Origin: Oxalobacteraceae bacterium
Lineage (GTDB): Bacteria > Pseudomonadota > Gammaproteobacteria > Burkholderiales > Burkholderiaceae_D
Assembly: GCA_021298555.1 (NCBI GenBank)
Contig: JAJTGE010000021.1
Location: 1-58,949, forward strand
DNA length: 58,949 nucleotides
Reading direction: 5' to 3'
The first letter of the stretch is position 1, and every line of letters starts with the position of its first letter. Of the stretch, positions 39,572 through 50,573 are shown piece after piece. The notes under the pieces were generated by a model. It did no database searches, was not told where the DNA came from, and was given only the letters and a program-made list of their open reading frames with translations. The position numbers and the translations under genes are program-made.

Positions 39572-40189
39572 CTAGCCTCTTAGCAGCACCATCAGCGCGC
39601 CGCTGCCGCCGTCCGCAGCGCGCGCCTGACAAAAAGCCAGCACTTCATCTTTTTGCACCAGCCAGTTTCTTACTTTGTTTTTCAACACAGGTTTTTTACC
39701 CAGCGACCCCAAGCCTTTCCCGTGAATGATGCGCACGCATCGCATACCTCGTTTAACGGAACTGCGCAAAAACTGCCCTAAGGCGTCTCGTGCCTGATCA
39801 GTGCGCAAGCCATGTAAATCCAACTGATCTTGAGTTACCCAACCGCCGCCGCGTAATTTTCGCAATACATCGGGCCCGATACCGCCGCGTACAAAGCTGA
39901 GATTTTCATCGACCTCAAGCAGCGTATCAATACTGAATTCATCGGACAAAGATTCATGCAAAGCTGCTTCATCGTCAGCCAACCTCTGGTGTGCAATAGG
40001 CTGAGGACGGGGCGGGGGTGTCAGCACTCTGGGCGGACTTTTCAGCGGTTCAACTTCGCCCACACTATTGCGAAACAGATTCGCCTCGCGTTCGCGTTCC
40101 CGACGCTGTTGTTCAGCCACTGCAGCAGCTTCAGCGCGTAATTTGAGCCGCAGTTTTAACGCCTTGAGTTCGGCAAGGTCCTTGATCAT
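39572..40189 (-). CDS. Smr-domain (MutS2-like) protein
   Basis: A 205-residue protein with a charged N-terminal half and a C-terminal Smr domain: LDLHGLRTDQARDALGQFL and RCVRIIHGKGLGS, where HGKGLGS replaces the usual TGxG. It ends near GGSGALMVLLRG. Smr domains cleave nucleic acids or bind ribosomes. A strong AGGAG precedes the ATG. It lies 55 bases downstream of trxB on the same strand and is probably co-transcribed with it. Confidence 0.93.
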   Translation of the reverse strand: MIKDLAELKALKLRLKLRAEAAAVAEQQRREREREANLFRNSVGEVEPLKSPPRVLTPPPRPQPIAHQRLADDEAALHESLSDEFSIDTLLEVDENLSFVRGGIGPDVLRKLRGGGWVTQDQLDLHGLRTDQARDALGQFLRSSVKRGMRCVRIIHGKGLGSLGKKPVLKNKVRNWLVQKDEVLAFCQARAADGGSGALMVLLRG

Positions 40190-40244
40190 GCAGGTCTCCT
40201 GATGGGAACTGCGAGGTAACAGACGGCAATAACGTTACGAGCGC

Positions 40245-41276
<1,032 letters not shown>

Positions 41277-41335
41277 TCATCCTGAATCGATCCATGCGAT
41301 AGTTCCGCAAAAATCACAACGAAATTATAGATGAA

Positions 41336-41364
41336 CTGAAGGTCCCCTACGGGACGGCCTTCAG
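41336..41364 (+). promoter_or_regulatory. Hairpin in the ftsK leader
   Basis: CTGAAGG (41336-41342) pairs with CCTTCAG (41358-41364) around an inner TCCC/GGGA stem, with a 3-base bulge. It ends 4 bases before the GTG start and no T-run follows, so it is not a terminator. It could limit ribosome access. Confidence 0.45.
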
Positions 41365-41368
41365 AAAT

Positions 41369-43714
41369 GTGAATCTCATGAGCCGAAACACTCCCACCTA
41401 TACCCGCACGCCACCTGCTGCGCCGCCTGACGCCCTGCCAAATCGACTTATACGCCTGCTTTCCGAGGCGCGTTGGCTGCTTTTAGCAGCGATTTGTGCT
41501 TACTTAACGCTGGTGATGTTCACCTACACAACCACCGATTCTGGCTGGTCGCAAGCTGGCATGTCGACCAAGCCCGCTAATTGGGGTGGTTCGGCAGGTG
41601 CCTGGTTGTCTGATTTAATGTTTTATGTGTTTGGTTTTTCTGCTTGGTGGTGGTGCGTGGCGATGTTGTCCGCCGTTTGGGTTGGTTATCGACGCCTGGC
41701 CAAACGATTTATCTTAGGCCAAGAGTTGGAGGATCCCCACCGCTACGAGGTGTTGATACGACTTGCGGGCTTTGTGTTGATGATTTTGGGTAGTTGCGGC
41801 CTCGAATTTGTTCGCATGTACAGCCTGAAAGTGAAACTGCCTCGCGATCCCGGCGGTGTCTTGGGCGAATTAGTGGGTGCCTCGGTACAGTCTAGTTTTG
41901 GGTTTGATGGTGGAACCTTATTACTACTTATGCTGTTTGGCCTGGGCTTTAGCCTCTGTTTTCATGTGTCGTGGTTAGCTGTTGCAGAACGTTTAGGTGA
42001 TGCGATCGAACGTTTTGTGCATTTGCTAAATACACTCTACATAGAGTGGCAGGATCGTAAAGTAGGACTTGAGGCGGCTGTAAAGCGTGAAGAAGTCGTT
42101 GAACAAGAACGAGCCCGCATCGTTGAATCCAAAGCAAGCTCACCTATACAAATAGTGCCGCAAGTTGTATCCGTGCCTAAATCCGAGCGCGTAGAAAAAG
42201 AAAAGCAAGTATCGCTTTTCCTGGATATGCCCGATACCAACTTGCCGCCTGTCTCTTTGCTAGACGAACCACCAGTTGAGCAAGAAACAGTTGGTGTAGA
42301 AACACTGGAATTCGTCAGCCGCCTTATCGAGAAAAAATTATCTGATTTTGGCGTTGAAGTACGTGTCGTTGCAGCTCACCCGGGTCCGGTCATTACGCGC
42401 TATGAAATCGAACCAGCCACCGGAGTCAAAGGCAGTCAGATTGTTAATCTTGCTCGAGACCTGGCACGCGCTTTGTCGCTGACCTCCATACGCGTGGTAG
42501 AAACTATTCCTGGCAAAAATTACATGGGCCTGGAGCTGCCCAATCCTAAACGGCAAATCGTACGTTTGACTGAAATTGTTGGCTCCAAAGTTTATAACGA
42601 CAACGCCTCCCTGCTGACCATAGGCTTGGGCAAAGACATTGCTGGCAATCCCATGGTGGCGGATCTGGCCAAGATGCCGCACTTGCTAGTAGCAGGCACC
42701 ACAGGTTCTGGTAAATCTGTCGGTATAAATGCGACGATACTTTCACTGCTGTACAAAGCCGATCCTAACCAGGTGCGATTGATTTTGATAGATCCCAAAA
42801 TGCTGGAACTGTCTATCTATGAAGGCATTCCTCATTTGCTGGCACCGGTTGTAACGGATATGCGTCAAGCAGGTCATGCCCTTAATTGGGCTGTCAATGA
42901 AATGGAGCGACGCTATCGTCTTATGTCCAAGCTGGGTGTACGTAATTTGGCGGGCTATAACCAAAAGATCGTTGAGGCAGATAAAAAATCTGAAAAAATC
43001 CCTAATCCTTTTAGTCTCACCCCTGATGCACCAGAACCATTAGAAAAATTACCCACCATCGTGATCATCATTGATGAATTAGCGGACCTGATGATGGTTG
43101 TTGGTAAAAAAGTAGAAGAGTTGATTGCACGTATTGCACAAAAAGCGCGTGCGGCAGGTATACATTTAATTTTGGCGACCCAACGCCCATCAGTTGATGT
43201 TATTACCGGTCTGATCAAGGCCAACATTCCAACGCGTATTGCCTTTCAGGTGTCGAGCAAAATTGATTCAAGAACCATACTTGATCAGCAAGGTGCAGAA
43301 GCGTTGCTGGGCATGGGCGATATGTTGTACATGCCACCGGGTACTGGCATGCCAGTGCGTGTGCATGGTGCGTTTGTGTCAGATGAAGAAGTACATCGGG
43401 TGGTTAAGCACCTTAAGTCGCAAGGTGAACCTAACTACATCGAAGGCATACTCGAAGGCGGCGTAATGGAGGATGGCACTGACGCCGGTGGAGTAGGTGC
43501 ACCTAGCGGTGAAGCCGATCCTTTGTACGATCAGGCTGTGGGTATCGTGCTTAAAAACCGTCGTGCGTCCATCTCGTTGGTTCAGCGTCATTTGCGTATT
43601 GGCTACAACCGCGCAGCCCGATTGCTAGAGCAAATGGAACAAAGCGGCATCGTATCGACAATGCAATCCAATGGTAATCGTGAAATCCTCGTCCCTACGG
43701 GTAATTCCGAATAA
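41369..43714 (+). CDS. ftsK: DNA translocase FtsK
   Basis: A 781-residue septal DNA pump that coordinates chromosome segregation with division. Four to five N-terminal transmembrane helices are followed by a short linker, the alpha/beta motor with Walker A GTTGSGKS (residues 443-450) and Walker [14 protein letters not shown], and a C-terminal gamma winged helix ([21 protein letters not shown]) that reads KOPS sites. GTG 41369 and ATG 41378 are both possible starts; neither has a clear ribosome-binding site, and a hairpin lies directly before. The next genes are lolA and rarA, a widely conserved order. Confidence 0.96.
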   Translation: MNLMSRNTPTYTRTPPAAPPDALPNRLIRLLSEARWLLLAAICAYLTLVMFTYTTTDSGWSQAGMSTKPANWGGSAGAWLSDLMFYVFGFSAWWWCVAMLSAVWVGYRRLAKRFILGQELEDPHRYEVLIRLAGFVLMILGSCGLEFVRMYSLKVKLPRDPGGVLGELVGASVQSSFGFDGGTLLLLMLFGLGFSLCFHVSWLAVAERLGDAIERFVHLLNTLYIEWQDRKVGLEAAVKREEVVEQERARIVESKASSPIQIVPQVVSVPKSERVEKEKQVSLFLDMPDTNLPPVSLLDEPPVEQETVGVETLEFVSRLIEKKLSDFGVEVRVVAAHPGPVITRYEIEPATGVKGSQIVNLARDLARALSLTSIRVVETIPGKNYMGLELPNPKRQIVRLTEIVGSKVYNDNASLLTIGLGKDIAGNPMVADLAKMPHLLVAGTTGSGKSVGINATILSLLYKADPNQVRLILIDPKMLELSIYEGIPHLLAPVVTDMRQAGHALNWAVNEMERRYRLMSKLGVRNLAGYNQKIVEADKKSEKIPNPFSLTPDAPEPLEKLPTIVIIIDELADLMMVVGKKVEELIARIAQKARAAGIHLILATQRPSVDVITGLIKANIPTRIAFQVSSKIDSRTILDQQGAEALLGMGDMLYMPPGTGMPVRVHGAFVSDEEVHRVVKHLKSQGEPNYIEGILEGGVMEDGTDAGGVGAPSGEADPLYDQAVGIVLKNRRASISLVQRHLRIGYNRAARLLEQMEQSGIVSTMQSNGNREILVPTGNSE

Positions 43715-43741
43715 ACATACGCATCTATTAAAGAGCCTGCT

Positions 43742-44362
43742 GTGACAATCAAATTATTATTCAGCCTATTTGTTTGCTTGCCTATGTTGGCACACGCGTC
43801 GGCGCTGGAGCAATTCAAGGCATTTGTGGCGGGTACTAAAAGTGCGCGTGGTGAATTTAATCAGCGTATGGTCAAGGAAGATGGTGGGAAGATGAAAATT
43901 TCTTCCACAGCGAATGGCGTATTTCTTTTTGCACGCCCCGGTAAATTTATCTGGACGTATCTCAAGCCCTACGAGCAAATTTTGCAGGCTGATGGTGAGA
44001 AGCTGTATATCTATGATAAAGATTTAAATCAGGTCACCATCAAAACCTTGGGTAATGCCATAGGCTCATCTCCGGCAGCGATACTATTTGGTAGTAATGA
44101 TTTAGAAAAAAATTTCACCTTGTCCGAAGGCGGAATGCGCGAAGGCATAGAATGGCTACAAGCCATACCTAAAGCAAAAGACACCAGCTTTGAAAAAATT
44201 GGCATAGGTTTAAAAGATGGATTACCTGTGGCTATGGAACTGCGTGATAGCTTTGGCCAGGTATCGCTACTATCATTTACCAAGTTTGAAAAAAATCCCT
44301 TAATACCGGGAAATCAATTTCACTTCACCCCTCCCAAGGGCGCTGACATACTTCAGCAATAA
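43742..44362 (+). CDS. lolA: Outer-membrane lipoprotein carrier protein LolA
   Basis: A 206-residue periplasmic chaperone that takes lipoproteins from LolCDE to LolB. A signal peptide (LLFSLFVCLPMLAHASA) precedes the LolA fold: ARGEFNQRM, GVFLFARPGKFIWTYLKPYEQILQADGEKLYIYDKDLNQVT. It starts at GTG 43742, 27 bases after ftsK. rarA follows 3 bases after its stop, so the three genes likely form an operon. Confidence 0.95.
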   Translation: MTIKLLFSLFVCLPMLAHASALEQFKAFVAGTKSARGEFNQRMVKEDGGKMKISSTANGVFLFARPGKFIWTYLKPYEQILQADGEKLYIYDKDLNQVTIKTLGNAIGSSPAAILFGSNDLEKNFTLSEGGMREGIEWLQAIPKAKDTSFEKIGIGLKDGLPVAMELRDSFGQVSLLSFTKFEKNPLIPGNQFHFTPPKGADILQQ

Positions 44363-44365
44363 CTC

Positions 44366-45655
44366 ATGAGTGCCCCTCTCGCCGAGCGCTTGCGCCCAGC
44401 TGTACTCGACCAGGTTATTGGACAAGAGCATCTGCTCGGTGTAGGCAAGCCTTTGCGTGTGGCCTTTGAATCAGGTCAGCCACACTCCATGATTTTATGG
44501 GGCCCACCGGGCGTAGGAAAAACCACGTTGGCGCGCTTGATGGCGCAGGGGTTTAATGCCGAGTTTATTGCCTTGTCTGCCGTGCTCTCAGGAGTAAAAG
44601 ATATACGTGAGGCAGTTGAACGTGCCCATGTAATACAAGCTAACTCAGGTCGTCAAACGATATTGTTTGTGGATGAAGTTCATCGGTTTAACAAGAGCCA
44701 GCAAGATGCTTTTTTGCCGCATGTGGAAAGTGGCTTACTAACTTTTATAGGTGCCACTACCGAAAACCCATCCTTTGAAGTCAATGGCGCATTACTTTCT
44801 CGCGCCGCTGTCTATGTATTGAAATCATTAACGGTCGAAGACTTGCTCAAATTAATTGAGCGGGCGATTGCTTTAGACCGTGAACTCAGCATAGACGACG
44901 AAGCCAAGCAACTACTGGCTGCCAGTGCAGATGGTGATGGCCGCAAGCTGCTAAATAATATAGAAATTGTTTTACGTGCTGCAAAACAAAAAAAAGTAAG
45001 CGTCATAGCAGCAGCACTGTTAAAAGAAAGTTTGGGTGATGCGCTGCGTCGCTTCGATAAAGGTGGCGATGCTTTTTATGATCAGATATCTGCGTTACAC
45101 AAATCAGTGCGTGGTTCGAACCCCGATGCGGCGTTGTATTGGTTAGTGCGTATGCTCGATGGCGGCGCTGATCCTCGCTATCTTTGCAGACGATTGATAC
45201 GCATGGCCAGCGAAGACATAGGGTTGGCTGATCCCAGAGCATTGAGATTGACCTTGGATGCCGCCGAAACGTATGAACGATTAGGCTCACCCGAAGGTGA
45301 GTTGGCGCTGGCCGAGGCTGCGGTTTATTTAGCGTGTGCTGCCAAATCGAATGCCGTTTATAACGCCTATAACCAAGTGCGTGCTTTTATAGCCAAGGAT
45401 GCGTCTCGACCAGTGCCTGAGCATTTACGTAACGCCCCCACCAAGTTAATGAAAGAACTAGGCTACGGGAAGCTGTATCGCTATGCCCATGACGAGCCCG
45501 AGGCTTATGCTGCCGGTGAAACCTATCTGCCGGATGGCATACACGAGCCAGGCTGGTATCAGCCTGTGCCGAGGGGTTTGGAGGGCAAAATCGCAGACAA
45601 ATTGGCGTATCTGAGGCAATTAGATGCCGAATACAAAGTCAGCCACAAAAAATAA
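44366..45655 (+). CDS. rarA: Replication-associated recombination protein RarA (MgsA)
   Basis: A 429-residue clamp-loader-like AAA+ ATPase acting at stalled forks. Walker A GPPGVGKT starts at residue 46, Walker B is FVDEVHRF, sensor 1 [13 protein letters not shown], and the C-terminal oligomerisation part includes [20 protein letters not shown] and [13 protein letters not shown]. Full length. It is the last gene of the ftsK-lolA-rarA group, with serS about 95 bases beyond. Confidence 0.96.
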   Translation: MSAPLAERLRPAVLDQVIGQEHLLGVGKPLRVAFESGQPHSMILWGPPGVGKTTLARLMAQGFNAEFIALSAVLSGVKDIREAVERAHVIQANSGRQTILFVDEVHRFNKSQQDAFLPHVESGLLTFIGATTENPSFEVNGALLSRAAVYVLKSLTVEDLLKLIERAIALDRELSIDDEAKQLLAASADGDGRKLLNNIEIVLRAAKQKKVSVIAAALLKESLGDALRRFDKGGDAFYDQISALHKSVRGSNPDAALYWLVRMLDGGADPRYLCRRLIRMASEDIGLADPRALRLTLDAAETYERLGSPEGELALAEAAVYLACAAKSNAVYNAYNQVRAFIAKDASRPVPEHLRNAPTKLMKELGYGKLYRYAHDEPEAYAAGETYLPDGIHEPGWYQPVPRGLEGKIADKLAYLRQLDAEYKVSHKK

Positions 45656-45663
45656 TCTTATTG

Positions 45664-45715
45664 GTATCAAGGGCAAGCTGAGCTCGTCGCAGGAACCAAA
45701 TCCCGCCCTTGGTAC
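45664..45715 (+). promoter_or_regulatory. Inverted repeat in the serS leader
   Basis: GTATCAAGGGC (45664-45674) pairs with GCCCTTGGTAC (45705-45715) with one G-U pair and a 30-base loop. It ends 35 bases before the serS start. There is no T-run directly after, so termination is unlikely; a leader structure or repeat element is possible. Confidence 0.4.
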
Positions 45716-45735
45716 AATCGTACTTTTAGTTTTAA

Positions 45736-46962
<1,227 letters not shown>

Positions 46963-47034
46963 CCCTGAAGATTAACGCCTCTATCCTTAGTTCTGTTAGA
47001 ATCGCGATCTTCTGAAAACACTCGTTTTCGACCC

Positions 47035-47156
<122 letters not shown>

Positions 47157-47171
47157 GGGGTTTTGTTTTTA

Positions 47172-47271
47172 GCGGAGAGAGCACGCATGCGTGCGGGTGG
47201 GATTCGAAGGGTTGGGCTTGCAAGCCCAACCGCGGCCTGCGGGATGTAGGCGAATCCCACCCTCTCCGCCA
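47172..47271 (+). other. Palindromic tRNA-Ser-derived element
   Basis: A 100-base segment bounded by GCGGAGAG (47172-47179) and CTCTCCGC (47262-47269). Inside these are a 14-bp perfect palindrome (47181-47194), an 11-bp inverted repeat GGTGGGATTCG (47196-47206) with CGAATCCCACC (47251-47261), and a 22-bp perfect palindrome (47210-47231). The right arm is the tRNA-Ser 3' end ending in GCCA; the left arm is its inverted copy interrupted by the small palindrome. It folds into a branched structure of about tRNA-Ser size with a tRNA-like acceptor end, but it has no anticodon arm and no T arm of its own, so it is not a tRNA. Confidence 0.8.
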
Positions 47272-47303
47272 GTACTACATTAAAACCCTCGCAATTTATT
47301 GCG
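47251..47303 (+). repeat. 53-bp direct repeat, copy 2
   Basis: Second perfect copy of 47104-47156, 147 bases downstream. The copies diverge at the next base (G in the first, A in the second), which in copy 2 completes a perfect terminator stem. Confidence 0.97.
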
Positions 47304-47316
47304 AGGGGTTTTTTAT
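47286..47316 (+). terminator. Second intrinsic terminator
   Basis: Perfect stem CCCTCGCAA (47286-47294) with TTGCGAGGG (47299-47307), loop ttta, then a T-run. Confidence 0.92.
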
Positions 47317-47345
47317 TGCGGGTTTTTTTTTACTGAGCATGCCGA

Positions 47346-47660
47346 TTACGGCCGAATCGCAATCTCATTCTTAACTGCTTTAACGCCTTTGACTTGTTTA
47401 GCAATACGTTCTGCCGTATTTCTTTCCAATGCATTCTTAGCAAATCCTGACAACATCACTGTGCCATTCAAAGTTTCAACACTAATTGAAGTACCAGCTA
47501 CATCTTTATTTTCTAAAAATTCAGCTTTTATTTTGGTTGTAATGCTCGCATCATCAACGTAGGCACCAACCGTTTGCTGTCCGCGTGATACGGAGCAACC
47601 TGACGCCATGATTTCTATAATACTCAACATAGTTACAAAAATAATCGACTTTAGTTTCAT
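47346..47660 (-). CDS. BON-domain lipoprotein (OsmY-like)
   Basis: A 104-residue lipoprotein: hydrophobic signal with lipobox MASGC, then one BON domain (DASITTKIKAEFLENKDVAG, then LNGTVMLSGFAKNALERN and VKGVKAVKNEI). BON domains bind phospholipids or envelope partners and are common in osmotic or envelope stress proteins. AAGGAT precedes the ATG. It is convergent with the tRNA-Ser element, and a long non-coding region lies upstream. Confidence 0.9.
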   Translation of the reverse strand: MKLKSIIFVTMLSIIEIMASGCSVSRGQQTVGAYVDDASITTKIKAEFLENKDVAGTSISVETLNGTVMLSGFAKNALERNTAERIAKQVKGVKAVKNEIAIRP

Positions 47661-48124
47661 GGTGATCCTTTTGTTTCAAATTATTAGTACTTCGTATGTT
47701 CTGAAGTACTCAAGAAATGAGATTTATGAACCAATGAGTTAAATTAAGAAAAGTTTTAATTCATGCGATAAATCTGTTTGCTACAGCTGAAGTGGATTCT
47801 AGTCGCCTGGGACTATTTTTTTCGCATGGAATATGTACACGTTGATATGTCTCATAGTTTGGTTTAATTAATGTATCGTTTGATTTCTCTGCAGAAAAAA
47901 CAATAACGCATAGTTAGCTCAATGCATCGCATACTGCACAGATAACTATGCATTACATCAACCGCCTAATGCAGTACGCCCTTAATGGGAAAACTTGGTT
48001 AGGCGTTTGAAGCAAGTGTAAAAGGCGCCGATTGAGGAATCGGATATACCCACGATTGTGGAGTATTTGGTTAAGGTCTATGGAAATGAAAAGTCTGACT
48101 AACTAATTTTTCTGAGAAAACTCA
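47661..48124. other. Non-coding region with inverted repeats and a gene remnant
   Basis: About 460 bases. It holds a 9-bp inverted repeat GCATAGTTA/TAACTATGC (47908-47916 and 47943-47951), a 7-bp one CGCCTAA/TTAGGCG (47963-47969 and 47999-48005), and a cytochrome c-like tail at 48022-48102. The left part should contain the BON gene promoter. No intact gene or RNA was recognised. Confidence 0.5.
48022..48102 (+). pseudogene. Remnant of a c-type cytochrome C-terminus
   Basis: An open segment after a stop reads APIEESDIPTIVEYLVKVYG and ends with a TAA. This matches the end of monoheme cytochromes c, where a line such as PLSDxDAxxIVDYLxxxYG closes the domain. No heme-binding CxxCH or start lies upstream, so only the tail of a decayed gene remains. 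Confidence 0.5.
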
Positions 48125-48376
48125 CTAATCTGATTTCATTCCGGGCGACTCGAGTTCTTTTTTCCATTTTTCAGTTTGTGCGCGCTGGTTTTCGTCAAAA
48201 TCTTTTTCTTCTTGGGTATTTTGTTCGCGCAAAAGTTTTTGTTCCTCAGATATTTTCTGCATCTTCAACTCTAGCATCAGTAGCGACCACCAAAAGGCTA
48301 TGAACCTCGATAGCAATATCAAGGAAATCACCAAACTGATGCTGCCTACGCCGAAGAAGATGTATTCGTTCACCAT
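48125..48376 (-). CDS. Small membrane protein with charged coiled-coil tail
   Basis: An 83-residue protein of unknown function: one N-terminal transmembrane segment (YIFFGVGSISLVISLILLSRF), a tryptophan-containing second hydrophobic stretch, then about 45 highly charged residues predicted helical (KMQKISEEQKLLREQ, DENQRAQTEKWKKEL). The composition argues for a real gene although the ribosome-binding site is weak. No partner is evident. Confidence 0.55.
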   Translation of the reverse strand: MVNEYIFFGVGSISLVISLILLSRFIAFWWSLLMLELKMQKISEEQKLLREQNTQEEKDFDENQRAQTEKWKKELESPGMKSD

Positions 48377-48654
48377 CTGCCCTGATTGCTAACGCAGTGA
48401 GTTCTATCAAAAGGAAGTTATAGCTTACGCTACTATTTAAAATTTATATTTTGCTAACGATGGCTGATGTTTAATGATATGCCAAGATAATAAAATTAAC
48501 CTGATTAGGCAGCATTACCCAAAGTAAGGATATTCTTCATGTTTTGCCAAACAGTGAAGTATGGGTTGAAAGGCAGCACCTCTGCACAAAATTTTGTTAA
48601 GAGGGATTTTCGATTTTTAATTTTATAAAATAAAAAATAACTTAGGAGGCACGT

Positions 48655-49356
48655 ATGACAAAGCCAGTGATCGGTTTTATCGGGGTAGGCTTGATGGGTG
48701 CTGGTATGGCCAAAAACATACTCGAGCAAGGCTATTCGCTAACTATCATGGGCCATAACAACCGTGAACCCGTAGAGCGCTTAAAAAAATTAGGAGCGAC
48801 TGAGGCGCAGTCACCTAAAGAATTAGCGGATAAGGTAGATATTGTTCATTTATGCGTAACCGGTTCACCCCAAGTTGAGGCAATTATGAATGGGCCAGAG
48901 GGTATTTTTGCTTCGGGTAAAAAAGGTTTGATCATCATCGATTGTTCGACGTCAAATCCAGTGTCAACCATGATGTTGGCGCAAGCCGCGCAAGCACATG
49001 GCATGACATTGATCGATGCGCCGCTCGGTCGAACCCCTGCGGAAGCAGAAGCAGGAACCCTGGATACCATGGTGGGTGCTGATCAGGTGACGTTTGATAA
49101 AGTCAAACCGATACTTGATTGCTGGGCAGGTAATGTGGTGCATCTGGGGCCCGTAGGTTTGGGTCACAAAATGAAGTTGATAAATAATTTCATCGCTATG
49201 GGTTACGCAGCGCTGTATTCAGAAGCGATAGGTATTGCACGCAAAGCAGGTCTATCAAAAGAGCAGGAAGCTGCTGGTCAGTCGCAACGCTACGTACCTA
49301 TGTTGGCTGACTTTGTTGCGACACAAAATGGCCTGACACCTTCGCAACCGAAATGA
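48655..49356 (+). CDS. Beta-hydroxyacid dehydrogenase lacking part of its C-terminal domain
   Basis: A 233-residue member of the 3-hydroxyisobutyrate dehydrogenase superfamily with strong AGGAGG upstream. The cofactor domain is complete (GFIGVGLMGAGMAKN, CVTGSPQVE, DCSTSNPVST, DAPLGRTPAEAEAGTLDTMVG) and the catalytic lysine in GHKMKLINNF is present. The helical C-terminal domain is cut. After ARKAGLSKE it jumps near 49261-49272 to the family's last segment (AAGQSQRYVPMLADFV). It is 64 residues shorter than the intact relative at 13937, in frame. The missing part forms the dimer-linked substrate pocket, so activity is doubtful. The stop overlaps the next start (ATGA). Confidence 0.85.
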   Translation: MTKPVIGFIGVGLMGAGMAKNILEQGYSLTIMGHNNREPVERLKKLGATEAQSPKELADKVDIVHLCVTGSPQVEAIMNGPEGIFASGKKGLIIIDCSTSNPVSTMMLAQAAQAHGMTLIDAPLGRTPAEAEAGTLDTMVGADQVTFDKVKPILDCWAGNVVHLGPVGLGHKMKLINNFIAMGYAALYSEAIGIARKAGLSKEQEAAGQSQRYVPMLADFVATQNGLTPSQPK

Positions 49357-50219
49357 ACCCCAGTTCAGTAAATTATCCCGGTGCTGTTGTCAGCGCCCAA
49401 TGGCTGGCTGAGCATGGTGATCAACCTCATGTGCGCATTGTGGATGCGACAGTGCATCTGCCAGACACTGGGCGCGATGCAAAAGCAGAGTTTTTACTTG
49501 AGCATATTCCTGGTGCAGGATTTTTTGATTTGTCTGTTATTGCAAATCCAGAAAATCCTTTGCCGCGCAAATTTCCGCCTAAGGATATTTTTATCCGCGA
49601 AGTCGGTAAGTTAGGTATCAATAATCAAACGCATGTGATTGCCTACGACACACCGGGTTTGTACAGCGCAGCCCGTGTGTGGTGGTTGTTTCGTCAGTAT
49701 GGCTATGATCATGTATCGATACTTGATGGTGGGCTTAAGTCATGGAAATCACTTGGGCTGCCACTGGAGTCGGGGCAGGTTGAATTCAAGCCATCACTGT
49801 TCAATGTTCATCAAGAGCGGGATTTGCTTGCTCTGTGGCCAGATGTTTTGGCAATCACAGACACGACAGAAGAGCAGCTACTCGATGCTCGCACTGCCGG
49901 ACGATATGCTGGAACAGAATTGGATCGGTATCCGGGTGCGCGGCCAGGTCACATACCCACTAGCCTGAATTTGTATTGGGCAGATCTTTTACATACCGAT
50001 ACTCGTGAGCTGCTTCCACTAAATCAGATACGCGAACGCTTGACTCAGGTGGGCCTAGATTTAAATAAGCCGGTAACGCTCACTTGTGGATCAGGATTGA
50101 CGGCATGCATACTTGCCCTGGGTTTACACCTGATAGGCAAAGATGATTGGAAGGTGTATGACGGTTCGTGGGATGAGTGGGGTCGTCGCCATGAATTACC
50201 AGTTGCCACATCAACTTGA
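49353..50219 (+). CDS. sseA: Sulfurtransferase, SseA / 3-mercaptopyruvate sulfurtransferase type
   Basis: A 288-residue protein with two rhodanese domains. The N-terminal domain is inactive (WLFRQYGYDHVSILDGGLKSW). The C-terminal domain has the active loop CGSGLTA, matching the CG(S/T)GxT signature of mercaptopyruvate sulfurtransferases rather than the CRxGx(R/T) of thiosulfate enzymes. It is translationally coupled to the shortened dehydrogenase upstream. It moves sulfur from 3-mercaptopyruvate to acceptors such as thiols or cyanide. Confidence 0.92.
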   Translation: MNPSSVNYPGAVVSAQWLAEHGDQPHVRIVDATVHLPDTGRDAKAEFLLEHIPGAGFFDLSVIANPENPLPRKFPPKDIFIREVGKLGINNQTHVIAYDTPGLYSAARVWWLFRQYGYDHVSILDGGLKSWKSLGLPLESGQVEFKPSLFNVHQERDLLALWPDVLAITDTTEEQLLDARTAGRYAGTELDRYPGARPGHIPTSLNLYWADLLHTDTRELLPLNQIRERLTQVGLDLNKPVTLTCGSGLTACILALGLHLIGKDDWKVYDGSWDEWGRRHELPVATST

Positions 50220-50259
50220 TGATGTGGGTGACGGATTTTTCAGTATGGCATTACTGAAG

Positions 50260-50457
50260 TTAGTAGAGCGTAAGTTGCAACGACTTGGCCATTTTTTCAC
50301 CGAGATCTGTAATGACGTACCCGTTGCGCGTATGCCGTATGAAACCCATGCTGATCATCTTGTGTCGTTGCCTCTCGCCTAAAGTACGTGCGGCATCATT
50401 CTCACCCTTATCAAGGGCAAGCAATAGATCGATATCTTCAGAGGCAATAATATTCAT
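50260..50457 (-). CDS. Small protein of unknown function, winged-helix-like
   Basis: A 65-residue protein with LGERQRHKMISMGFIRHTRNGYVITDLGEKMA. The pattern helix - basic turn - strand 'GYVITDLG' looks like a small winged-helix domain as in MarR/PadR-type proteins, but it is too short to be sure. No clear ribosome-binding site. It sits just beyond the sulfurtransferase, convergent with it. Confidence 0.5.
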   Translation of the reverse strand: MNIIASEDIDLLLALDKGENDAARTLGERQRHKMISMGFIRHTRNGYVITDLGEKMAKSLQLTLY

Positions 50458-50573
50458 GGTAGCTGTACCACTACAACGTGGTCTAAAATTTACGTAATGA
50501 ATTAATCGGCAGGTAGGCCGGATTCTTTACGCTTCTTAGTTACCTAGCTATAGCGGCAACCGTTTGCCGCCAC

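Noticed and set aside
45664-45715. T-box or other riboswitch controlling serS
   Set aside because: No T-box sequence or antiterminator; only a simple inverted repeat.
47172-47271. A second functional tRNA-Ser gene
   Set aside because: The acceptor and CCA are present, but there is no anticodon arm, D arm or independent T arm.
47963-48005. Integron attC-like site
   Set aside because: The CGCCTAA/TTAGGCG arms resemble attC ends only loosely; there is no integrase, cassette array or matching inner boxes.
50553-50570. Hairpin GCGGCAA/TTGCCGC as terminator of the zinc-ribbon gene
   Set aside because: A good stem, but no T-run on either strand, so termination cannot be claimed.
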